From: Bacillota bacterium
GTDB taxonomy: Bacteria; Bacillota; Sulfobacillia; Symbiobacteriales; Symbiobacteriaceae
NCBI GenBank assembly: GCA_028287415.1
Contig: JAQBPS010000261.1
Coordinates: 1-7,587 of the forward strand
Length of the DNA stretch: 7,587 nucleotides
Reading direction: 5' to 3'
The notes beneath the pieces were generated by a model. It saw nothing but the letters and a program-made list of their open reading frames with translations. It was not told where the DNA came from and did not search any database. Below are positions 1 through 6,496 of this stretch, one piece after another. How positions within the stretch are numbered: the first letter of the stretch is position 1; each line of letters begins with the position of its first letter. Position numbers and translations under genes: made by a program.

Positions 1-26
1 TATATATTGTATACGTATTTCACAAT

Positions 27-37
27 GGGACCGTCCC
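27..37. repeat. Short palindrome GGGAC-C-GTCCC (REP-like)
   Basis: A perfect 5-bp inverted repeat with a one-base centre sits in an AT-rich stretch and is followed by TATTTGTTTCC. From general memory, palindromes of the GGGACcGTCCC type flanked by T/A-rich bases recur between genes in many genomes, sometimes as REP elements tied to REP-associated tyrosine transposases. Only one copy is visible and no such transposase is in the window, so the REP assignment is a guess. Apart from this and the small ATACGTAT palindrome at 11-18, bases 1-80 show no gene. Confidence 0.25.
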
Positions 38-80
38 TATTTGTTTCCTTAACAGACGGAGCCCCGGCGTTGCCGCGTCG

Positions 81-101
81 AAAAAGGGCAGTTTCCTGCC
101 C
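81..101 (-). terminator. Rho-independent terminator closing the oxidase transcript
   Basis: Read on the minus strand this is GGGCAG-GAAA-CTGCCC followed directly by five T residues: a 6-bp perfect GC-rich stem, a GNRA tetraloop and a U tract. It lies 10 bp beyond the stop of the small ORF ending at 112 and about 210 bp beyond the multicopper oxidase stop. It is therefore the natural end of the minus-strand transcript that includes the oxidase. A second small hairpin (CGGC-GTT-GCCG, 66-76) lies further downstream. Confidence 0.8.
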
Positions 102-111
102 CCGGGCGTGG

Positions 112-231
112 CTAAAGCTCCTCAGGGCTACATAATCCGGTTGAAGCCGCTTCCTTCAACTGTGAAACATCAAAAATGCTCTCTGGCGTGCCCGCTGGCG
201 GCAGAGCACTTTTGACGATCTGCTGGTTCAT
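112..231 (-). CDS. Doubtful small ORF, 39 aa
   Basis: An open frame downstream of the oxidase ends 10 bp before a strong terminator. From the ATG at 231 it encodes 39 residues, beginning MNQQIVKSALPPAG and ending CSPEEL. The same frame stays open back to 306, but that extension only translates the tandem repeat (WDGSAVGS units), so the ATG at 231 is the more reasonable start. There is no clear ribosome binding site before either start, and I recognise no domain, signal peptide or membrane segment. It could be an untranslated trailer or a gene scrap. Confidence 0.25.
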   Translation of the reverse strand: MNQQIVKSALPPAGTPESIFDVSQLKEAASTGLCSPEEL

Positions 232-243
232 CGGCGGACGTGT

Positions 244-302
244 AACTGCCGATCCATCCCAACTGCCAACTGCCGATCCATCCCAACTGCCAACTGCCGA
301 TC
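244..302. repeat. 24-bp tandem repeat, about 2.5 copies
   Basis: The unit AACTGCCGATCCATCCCAACTGCC is repeated exactly at 244-267 and 268-291. A partial third copy (AACTGCCGATC) follows at 292-302. Within each unit AACTGCC occurs twice, so the array mixes AACTGCCGATCCATCCC and AACTGCC blocks. It starts 10 bp beyond the stop of the multicopper oxidase, between that gene and its terminator. AACTGCC-rich tandem arrays between genes probably arise by replication slippage. No function is evident. Confidence 0.85.
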
Positions 303-312
303 GCAATCCCGT

Positions 313-1866
313 TCAGCGCTCCTGCACCTCCATGCGGCGCATCATTTCATAATCCTCATGCTCAAGCATGTGGCAGTGCCAGACAAACTCGCCCGGGTAG
401 TGGACGAAGCGTACGGCGATTCGGGTTACTTCGCCCGGATTGGCCCGAACGGTATCCTTCAGGCACCACTCGTTGTCCGCGGCCGAAACGGCGGGGCCGG
501 TAAAAGCCAGTTCACCAGTTGTCATAAACCGGTTGACGTCGAAAGGCTGGCGATCGAGGATCAGGAATCGGACCAGGTGCAGGTGAATCGGGTGCGTGTC
601 ATTCGTGGTGTTAATCAGGCGCCAGATCTCCACTGTATCGAGCAGCGGCTTCTCAGTGGTGGAGTCGCCCCAGGTGAGGGGCAGCGGGCGCCCGTCAAGA
701 TCGCGAATCCCCAGCAGCAGGATGTTCCGGCCCAGGTGGTCCTGCCGCCTGTTCAGCGTAAGGTCTCGCACCTTCACGACCTCGCTGGGCCGTGGGAACG
801 GCCCGGCCGGCAGATCCTCCGGGATCCGGCTCTGGTCCACGCCGGAAGGTGGGCGGGCGACCCGGAACTGCATGACGAGACTGGTGTTTGCGTCTGGCGT
901 GGTTCCGTTTGGGTACGTTGTGCGAGCGTTGTTCGTCATCGTAAATGTAGTGCCCTGCCTACCTGTGAAGTCGATAATCACTTCGGCGCGCTCGGCCGGT
1001 GCCAGCAGCAGTTCTCGCAGCGGCACCGGCCGGTTGAGGAACCCGCCATCTCCGGCAATCTGTGTCATCGGAAGCGGCGGGTCTAGTTGTAAGTTGTAGA
1101 AGCGCATGTTTGCCGCATTCAGGAGGCGGAAGCGGTACCTGCGGGGTTCGACCGCGAGAAACGGCCAAACCTTGCCGTTCACGAGATTGATATTGCCGAA
1201 GAAATCCCCCGGGAAAGCGGCGGGATAAAAGAGTGAGCCGTCCGCAGTGAACGTTCGGTCCTGGAACATGAGGGGGATATCGAACGGGCCTGAAGGCAGC
1301 CCCAGCTGCTCCTCGGCCTCATCCTCCAGCAAATAAAAAGCGGCCAGCCCGGCGTAGATGTTCAGCCGGGTGATGCCGATTGCGTGATCGTGGTACCACA
1401 TGGTGGTGACCCGTTGGCGGTTGGGATACCGGTAGTTGTTCGTCGTAAAGCGAGGACCCGTGACGCGGAGGCCTGGCGTAAACCAAGCGTCGGGGTGACC
1501 ATCAGCGTCGGCCGGCTGATCGCCATCGTGGAGATGGACCACCGTCCGCACCTGGGGCCGGAAGGGCTCGGCTCCGTGAATGGTGGTATCCACGCCAAAG
1601 AGGTGGGTATCGGGCAGTTCGTTCTCATATTGGACGGTGATGGGCCGGTAACGACGGACCACGATTGTCGGGCCGGGATACGTCCCTTCGTATCCCCAGA
1701 CTGTGGTCGGGGGGAAATCACGATGGAGTTGCTGCATGACCTGACGCATGCGGACCCGATAGAGGGGTTCGCCGTCCTTAAGGCCGATGGGTTGCAGCAC
1801 TTCGGGAATGGGGAGGCGATCCACGAACTTCGGTACGGTTCCAGCGTTCGATGGCAGCATTGCCAA
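313..1866 (-). CDS. cotA: CotA-like multicopper oxidase (laccase / bilirubin oxidase type)
   Basis: Predicted copper oxidase that takes single electrons from phenolic, bilirubin-like or metal substrates and reduces O2 to water. The 517-residue length matches B. subtilis CotA (513 aa), as do HRDxPPTTVWGYEG (48-61) and DGHPDAWFTPG (122-132). All copper ligands are present: H111/H113, H159/H161, H425/H428/H430, H497-C498-H499, H503 and axial M508, each six positions beyond its CotA counterpart. CotA's proton-relay acids also align (D122, E504). One change stands out: HLHDG where CotA has HLHGG. No signal peptide is visible, so it is probably cytoplasmic or, if the host sporulates, a spore-coat protein. 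AGGAGG lies 7 bp before the TTG start at 1866; the ATG at 1860 is an alternative with poorer spacing. It begins 30 bp after the upstream membrane-protein gene, suggesting one transcript. The family is certain; the substrate is not. Confidence 0.96.
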   Translation of the reverse strand: MAMLPSNAGTVPKFVDRLPIPEVLQPIGLKDGEPLYRVRMRQVMQQLHRDFPPTTVWGYEGTYPGPTIVVRRYRPITVQYENELPDTHLFGVDTTIHGAEPFRPQVRTVVHLHDGDQPADADGHPDAWFTPGLRVTGPRFTTNNYRYPNRQRVTTMWYHDHAIGITRLNIYAGLAAFYLLEDEAEEQLGLPSGPFDIPLMFQDRTFTADGSLFYPAAFPGDFFGNINLVNGKVWPFLAVEPRRYRFRLLNAANMRFYNLQLDPPLPMTQIAGDGGFLNRPVPLRELLLAPAERAEVIIDFTGRQGTTFTMTNNARTTYPNGTTPDANTSLVMQFRVARPPSGVDQSRIPEDLPAGPFPRPSEVVKVRDLTLNRRQDHLGRNILLLGIRDLDGRPLPLTWGDSTTEKPLLDTVEIWRLINTTNDTHPIHLHLVRFLILDRQPFDVNRFMTTGELAFTGPAVSAADNEWCLKDTVRANPGEVTRIAVRFVHYPGEFVWHCHMLEHEDYEMMRRMEVQER

Positions 1867-1896
1867 AGCGGCACCTCCTGCGCTTCCCCCGCGCGG

Positions 1897-2364
1897 CTAT
1901 CCGTTCAGGTTTCCATACTCAGCTTCCAATTTCACCTTATCCCACTCGTCCTTGAGAAGGCGTCGTCCCGTTACGATCACCTCTTCCAGCACTGCCGTCA
2001 GCTGTTGGCGATTGCTTGGATCGGTCATTCGCGGGATCTGTTGGATCAACTGTTCCATGCGCTGATCCTGTTTTCCCGAAGGATTCAGCCGCAGACGGAT
2101 CACACGCTGAAGACGATCAATCTCCCGTAACATCTCCAGTTCTTCCGGCTTGCCCGCCACATTCGCGGTCGTCAGGGTATGCGCCAGGCCAGTGAACGCC
2201 GAAATATCCTGACGAAGTTGCTCGATCCATTTTACGCGTTGACTGGTAACGGTGTTAATGAAGTTGGACCGACGTGTATTCCCGAGATTTACGATCAGGT
2301 TCCAAATGCCAAGAGCGACGGTGAGTAGAATACTGAGTGCATACACAATGTCCTTGTGTTCCAT
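1897..2364 (-). CDS. Small membrane-anchored helical protein, unknown function
   Basis: A 155-residue protein from the ATG at 2364. GGAGGG precedes this ATG by 7 bp, so it is preferred to the in-frame GTG at 2379, which would add five residues. Residues about 6-27 (IVYALSILLTVALGIWNLIV) form one hydrophobic membrane segment. The rest looks soluble, charged and mostly helical, with RVKWIEQLRQDISAF (about 43-57) just after the membrane and likely helices to the end. The TM followed by NTVTSQRxKWIxxLRxDIS resembles uncharacterised bacterial proteins I remember only loosely, and I assign no function. Its stop lies 30 bp before the multicopper oxidase start, so the two are probably co-transcribed. 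No catalytic motif was found. Confidence 0.8.
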   Translation of the reverse strand: MEHKDIVYALSILLTVALGIWNLIVNLGNTRRSNFINTVTSQRVKWIEQLRQDISAFTGLAHTLTTANVAGKPEELEMLREIDRLQRVIRLRLNPSGKQDQRMEQLIQQIPRMTDPSNRQQLTAVLEEVIVTGRRLLKDEWDKVKLEAEYGNLNG

Positions 2365-2454
2365 CAGCACACCCTCCACGCTTAGCTACGAAGCTGTGCT
2401 CCAGTTCGCTCTTTGCAGGTGTATTCGTGCGCTGATTAGTTAATCCGCCATTCC

Positions 2455-3195
2455 TTAATCGTACCCAGCGGCAAGAACATCCTGACACAGCATCGTCACC
2501 AGCTGCTCTTGATAAGCAGCCTGCCCGCCCTCAGCCACGGCCCGGGCCGTGTCCGCAAGCGGCCCCTCCCCCACCAGCAGGTCAAGCAGCGTAACCGACG
2601 CCGCACTCAGAAACCCACCTGAGCAAATCAGCGTCGCCCGCCGCTCCGGGGCTTCACCCGCAAGCCGCCTGAGCAACCACTCAAACACCGGCGGATTCTC
2701 GACCACATAGGCCCGGTTCCGATGCGCCCGCACCCCCGACCACCGGCGCACCTCCCCCAGCGTCACAGCCCACGCCCCGCCACAAGCCGTCATCGCCGCG
2801 ACCATCGGGTGCTCGACACCAGCGAGCGTCGCCGCAGCAACATGCGCGACCAGCACCGTAGAGGAGACCTGGTCCACCTGCAGTCCGGCCCGCCCGAGCA
2901 GCAAGGCCCGCGCCTCGTTCGGCCGCAGCCCGTCGGCCGGACGCTCGAACTGCTCCCCGAGGGCGTGCTCCACGAGCAACCCCGCCGGCTCTCCGGCATC
3001 AAACGCATGCGGGTCGCCGGTCACCGCCGCCGCGAAGACCGCCAGGAGTTCCGAGTCACCGCGCCAAACCGGCAGTCCCGCCAGTGCCCGTCCCACAGCT
3101 CGCACCGCCTTCGCCGCCCGCTGAAACCAGCCGCGAACAAGCCCCTCATCCGGGCGTTCTGACCCTACCCGCTCAGACCACTCCGCCCATTGCAA
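2455..3195 (-). CDS. Truncated JetD-like protein (type II Wadjet, DUF3323/DUF2399), probably defective
   Basis: A 246-residue frame resembling TIGR02679 proteins, the JetD nuclease subunit of type II Wadjet anti-plasmid systems (normally nearly 400 aa). Signatures in family order: TGDPHAFD (59-66), VDQVSSTVL (107-115), the DUF2399 hallmark VVENPPV (164-170), CSGGFLSAASVTLLDLL (191-207) and a tail like the family C-terminus, AYQEQLVTMLCQDV (227-240). The segment that should follow residue 207, including the acidic YHGDFDWGG-type Toprim motif, is absent; the frame goes straight into the tail. About the first 130 residues are also missing. The TTG start at 3195 is only the first possible start after a stop and has no ribosome binding site. 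The gene is richer in GC than its neighbours. No jetA, jetB or jetC is visible, and a transposon end lies just upstream. Family membership is judged from remembered motifs; a decaying remnant is more likely than a working protein. Confidence 0.65.
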   Translation of the reverse strand: MQWAEWSERVGSERPDEGLVRGWFQRAAKAVRAVGRALAGLPVWRGDSELLAVFAAAVTGDPHAFDAGEPAGLLVEHALGEQFERPADGLRPNEARALLLGRAGLQVDQVSSTVLVAHVAAATLAGVEHPMVAAMTACGGAWAVTLGEVRRWSGVRAHRNRAYVVENPPVFEWLLRRLAGEAPERRATLICSGGFLSAASVTLLDLLVGEGPLADTARAVAEGGQAAYQEQLVTMLCQDVLAAGYD

Positions 3196-3257
3196 GCTGG
3201 CGCCGTATCCAGTTCACGGAGATCCACGGCCCCCCGGACGGGGCGACGCTGCACCAT
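3165..3257 (-). pseudogene. Possible N-terminal scrap of the jetD-like gene, other frame
   Basis: In a different minus-strand frame from the main JetD-like ORF, 30 codons run from an ATG at 3257 to a TAG at 3165 and overlap the start of the main ORF. They contain RRPVRGAVDLRELD, which resembles the stretch near residues 60-80 of TIGR02679 proteins, where a LLGRRP-like motif precedes a V-D-L-x-x-L-D motif. If this is real, the gene has suffered a frameshift or deletion here. The match is short and rests on memory, so it is weak. Confidence 0.3.
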
Positions 3258-3321
3258 TCAATCACCACTCCGTCTACCATGATTCTGATCGGAAAAAGTT
3301 TCGTTTATACTGTAGTCCCTG

Positions 3322-3359
3322 CTAGAGGTGCGGCCACGATTCCCGCGAAAATGTGTAAG
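3322..3359 (+). repeat. Candidate terminal inverted repeat of the Tn3-family transposon
   Basis: Read into the element, this 38-bp stretch goes GAGGTGCGGCCACGATTCCC then GCGAAAATG and ends in GTGTAAG. Tn3-family ends are typically about 38 bp, G-rich outside, with an A-rich stretch in the middle and TAAG at the inner edge. It lies about 60 bp beyond the tnpA stop, the expected place. No complementary copy was found to base 7587, so the partner end is not in the window and the exact outer boundary is unproven. The 8-bp repeat GATTCCCG/CGGGAATC (3338-3345 and 3362-3369) overlaps its inner part. Confidence 0.45.
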
Positions 3360-3382
3360 ATCGGGAATCCCTGGAAGTTAAG

Positions 3383-3412
3383 ATCCCCCTGACCGTTTGC
3401 GGTGAGGGGGGT
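3383..3412 (-). terminator. Hairpin terminator after tnpA
   Basis: The stem pairs ATCCCCCT (3383-3390) with AGGGGGGT (3405-3412), including one G-T wobble. It continues after a G-G mismatch with ACCG/CGGT closing a 4-base loop. It begins 9 bp beyond the tnpA stop. On the minus strand it is followed by ATCTTAACTT, a T-rich but interrupted tail, so termination may be incomplete. Confidence 0.6.
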
Positions 3413-3421
3413 CGCTGTATA

Positions 3422-6400
3422 TTAGTTCGGTTGCTCCTCAGTTGGCGGTTGACGGTGGCGAAGAAAACCAGTGTGCAGGGCGTTGAGGTCCATTACCTTC
3501 GGCTGTTTGGCGAGGTCTACCCTATACTTCCCGAACCGGTTGATATGCTCGGTGATCAAAGGGCTGAGGAAAGTGAGGTCGTCGTCCGAATACGGGATAC
3601 CTTCCTGGGCCATCTCGTCAAGGATCGCCGTCATCTGGACGGTGTTATAAAGGGTGACCAGGTTCCCCACCAGTTCTTCGTACTTATCGGCCTTATCCTG
3701 TTCTTCGCGGTCGGCCTGCTTGATCTTTTCGCCACCAAATGCGAGGAAGTCATAGAATGCGTGCGTCGTCTCGCTCTTGTTGGTCTCGCTGTGGACCTCC
3801 TGGCGGAGTTCTCGGCTGGACAGCCATGTCAGTAAGTACCCGTTCCGGACGGCGCGCCCAAGTTCACTCAGAGCCTGGTTCAGGTGGTTCTTGGCCCCAT
3901 ATGTGGTGAGGATCCGCTTCAGGAGATCGGGGGAAAGCCGGCCCATTCGAATGGACAGGACGACACGCAGCATGTCGGGTAAGTGAGTTTCGATCAGATC
4001 CCAGTTCACCGGCTGGTCGGCGAATAGCTTGTCGATATGCTGGTAACGGGAGTCGGCGTCAGGGCGCAAGAGTTTGAGCCCTTTCCAGTTACGGATGCGG
4101 GGCATTAAGTCAATGCCCCAGAGCTTACACAGCCCAAAGGCTGTAGCCGTCTGTGCCTGCGTGTCACCATGGATGATCCGGGGTTGAATGTTCGACTGGT
4201 TCTCCATTAGTGCTCGAATGAGTTCCATGGCTTCCCAAACTGAGCAGGGGATAAAATGCGAGAAGAGCACGATATACTTGTCGGAAACCATCCGATACTG
4301 AATTAGCCCGGCTTGGTGATAGCGGTGGTGATACTCGGACTGAAGACTGTTTTCTGGCGCATCTCGCATGGTTCCGTCCACAGAGGCGGACTCACCAGTT
4401 CCCCAATACTTCGGTAGTGGGTACTCGTTGAAGATATTCACGATCATGGCGTTGATCTCTTGGAGCCGCTGGGCTGTCACGTGATACTTGTCCGCGTGAC
4501 CAACTTGCTTCCGAGTGAATACCTCATCATCAGAGAAAAGCTCCGAAATCGCATGGGCGGCATGGGTTGGACCAAGGCGACAGCCATTCGCAAAAACAGT
4601 AGCGATCAGGACCTCGATCGGCCGTTCCAGCTTATGCTGGTGCCCAAGAATTGTCGGTAGGAGCGGCCTGGTCCACGGAACCCAATGGTGGGTTTGGCTT
4701 AGAAGGTCGAGCAAATCCACCCTGGTCATGCGGTTCGCAATGAGCTTCCGAAGCACAGCTACATTTTCGGATGGGATTCTCGCCTTAATTCTGCGCACAA
4801 CGGGTTCCCCGGCACTATTCAGGTATACGTCAGAGTTCTCCGGGAAAGCGTCGTCCGTGGTCTTCGCTACGCCTCTGAGCCACTCCCTCAAGTTCCGGCA
4901 GAACTCTGCCGGATCGACGGAGATCTCAGCTTCCCTGCCGTATTGCTCGATGTTGGCGGCATACTCCTCTGGGGTCACCAGCTGGTCCCGGAAGTCTGCG
5001 TAGCGTAGAGAGCCCGGTACTACTGCGTTTCCCGCCTTCAGCTCGGTAACGACGTGGGTGAACAGGAACGCTTCGAAATGCCGGCGGTTCAGCAGGATGT
5101 TGCCATCAACCCTTCGTACGACCGTCTTCCGCCAGTTCGCCGGCAGCATTTCAACGGCTCCCGGGAAAGGTGGGATCAACTCGGCCCGTTTTGAGTGGTT
5201 CTCCAGCACATACTGGATCGCACCTTCCAACCGTTTGTCCCCGTCCACAGATGTCAGCCGCATTTCCCGGAGCAGCTTATGGAATGCTGGGCGGTTCGTC
5301 TTGTACCGATCCCATATGAAACTCGTGTAGTTGTTGCCAGCGTATGCGGTAAGCGATTCCACCTCGGCTATCGTCGCATCCAGTCCGGTCGGAGCGGCGG
5401 CCTGGAGGACACGTGTCAACTTCTCCTCCGGTGTGCCTTGCCCTTTCAGGGCCTCCAGCACCTCCAGGTACCGCAACTGCAAAGCGTCTTCGAGCTCACG
5501 CTTGTCGGCGCGGAGCTGTTTCAATTCGGCATCTGCGTCACTTTCAACACGCTTGGCCTGGCGAATGTACATGTCAGTAGACTCGTCTTTGGCTTCGGCC
5601 GCCCGTATGTGGATCAACGCGGCTGCCATCGCGTAGCGTCGGCTTGGGATGAACTCTCGCATGCGAGCGGCATCGCACTGGCGGGCCATCAGAGCGAAGT
5701 GCTGGATCTTCGCTATAGGCATGGTCTGGAAGACGCTCAGGCCGACGTTGATCGCGTCCAGCCATGCCCGGTACTCCAAGTGCTCGGCCAAGTTGCGTAC
5801 AGTGGCCTTCGGCGCTGGATCTTTGAGGCGCTGCCACCAACCGGTCTCGCCTCGCTGCAGGAGGTCATCAATCAACACCTGGCCGACACGCCCAATCCCG
5901 TCCATCACCCTCCGGCCCAGCTCACGGTTGACGGCTGTCCGAATCCGCTGTGCCAACCGGTTGATCGTGTCGAACACCGGAAGCTCGTAGTGGTGACTGT
6001 TCAACTCGGCCAGGGCGATGTTAATGAGATCGGGAATGTCGTCTTTGATCCAGGCTTCCCGGTACATCGCCGTTCTCATCAGCTTGCGGGCTGCTTTGTC
6101 ATAACGCTGGTAGCCAAGATGCTCTCGGATTATCTGAGAATGCCGATATAGGGTGCGGGACTTCTCGTAATCGGGTGGAAGCAGCGGCGGAACGCCCATG
6201 CTGCGAGCGATGAACTCGACCACTTTGTGCGGAACTTCACGGATGCCGGGAAAGTAGGACAACCGCTGGAAGGACTTCAGAAGCACCACAAACGCCAGCT
6301 GCTGCGGAACCAGCCGCGCCACCTGTTCGGCCAGCTCTATTTCGTGGTCCTGGGGCGTGAACGGGGCCAAGTCGTCGGCCGTGTACGAAGTCTTAAGCCG

Positions 6401-6433
6401 GGGGTACGCGGTGAGATCGCTTGCAGTGCCCAT
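3422..6433 (-). CDS. tnpA: Tn3-family transposase TnpA (complete)
   Basis: DDE transposase that binds the element's terminal repeats, cuts and joins them to a target, and produces a cointegrate by replicative transposition. The 1003-residue length is typical. The N-terminal third is DUF4158-like (FVVLLKSFQRLSYFPGI, about 48-64), residues about 277-330 are charged and probably coiled, and the catalytic Tn3 domain occupies about 580-980. The three acidic residues are present: D686 (SVDGT), D757 (IHGDTQAQT) and E888 (NKSETTHAF). The C-terminal HINRFGKYRVDL also fits the family. No frameshift is seen, so it appears functional. The ATG at 6433 follows AGGGGG by about 14 bp, a longer spacing than usual. 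It starts 63 bp after the recombinase gene in the same direction, probably as an operon. The tyrosine recombinase partner places it near the Tn4430 branch. Confidence 0.97.
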   Translation of the reverse strand: MGTASDLTAYPRLKTSYTADDLAPFTPQDHEIELAEQVARLVPQQLAFVVLLKSFQRLSYFPGIREVPHKVVEFIARSMGVPPLLPPDYEKSRTLYRHSQIIREHLGYQRYDKAARKLMRTAMYREAWIKDDIPDLINIALAELNSHHYELPVFDTINRLAQRIRTAVNRELGRRVMDGIGRVGQVLIDDLLQRGETGWWQRLKDPAPKATVRNLAEHLEYRAWLDAINVGLSVFQTMPIAKIQHFALMARQCDAARMREFIPSRRYAMAAALIHIRAAEAKDESTDMYIRQAKRVESDADAELKQLRADKRELEDALQLRYLEVLEALKGQGTPEEKLTRVLQAAAPTGLDATIAEVESLTAYAGNNYTSFIWDRYKTNRPAFHKLLREMRLTSVDGDKRLEGAIQYVLENHSKRAELIPPFPGAVEMLPANWRKTVVRRVDGNILLNRRHFEAFLFTHVVTELKAGNAVVPGSLRYADFRDQLVTPEEYAANIEQYGREAEISVDPAEFCRNLREWLRGVAKTTDDAFPENSDVYLNSAGEPVVRRIKARIPSENVAVLRKLIANRMTRVDLLDLLSQTHHWVPWTRPLLPTILGHQHKLERPIEVLIATVFANGCRLGPTHAAHAISELFSDDEVFTRKQVGHADKYHVTAQRLQEINAMIVNIFNEYPLPKYWGTGESASVDGTMRDAPENSLQSEYHHRYHQAGLIQYRMVSDKYIVLFSHFIPCSVWEAMELIRALMENQSNIQPRIIHGDTQAQTATAFGLCKLWGIDLMPRIRNWKGLKLLRPDADSRYQHIDKLFADQPVNWDLIETHLPDMLRVVLSIRMGRLSPDLLKRILTTYGAKNHLNQALSELGRAVRNGYLLTWLSSRELRQEVHSETNKSETTHAFYDFLAFGGEKIKQADREEQDKADKYEELVGNLVTLYNTVQMTAILDEMAQEGIPYSDDDLTFLSPLITEHINRFGKYRVDLAKQPKVMDLNALHTGFLRHRQPPTEEQPN

Positions 6434-6496
6434 TGTACGATGACTGCCCCCTTGGTTCTCAACCTACAGATACGCGCTAAAGCAAGATGGTCTAAC

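Noticed and set aside
358..1099. Two plus-strand open frames (242 and 167 codons) opposite the oxidase gene
   Set aside because: They lie wholly within the well-supported multicopper oxidase on the other strand, have arginine/serine-rich unstructured translations and match no family.
1384..2130. 248-codon plus-strand frame
   Set aside because: It runs antisense across the oxidase start and into the membrane-protein gene. Both minus-strand genes have good ribosome binding sites and protein features, so this is a shadow.
2365..2454. Promoter for the membrane-protein/oxidase transcript
   Set aside because: One is expected here on the minus strand, but I found no convincing -35/-10 pair with proper spacing, only scattered AT-rich hexamers.
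2255..2488. 77-codon minus-strand frame bridging the jetD-like and membrane-protein genes
   Set aside because: It overlaps both neighbours in another frame, is cysteine/arginine rich, has no ribosome binding site and no recognisable motif.
2722..3162. 146-codon plus-strand frame opposite the jetD-like gene
   Set aside because: It is arginine, proline and histidine rich, typical of the reverse frame of GC-rich coding DNA. The minus frame carries the family motifs.
5195..6151. 318-codon plus-strand frame
   Set aside because: It is entirely inside the complete transposase gene and shows no recognisable domain. Long antisense frames are common opposite GC-rich genes.
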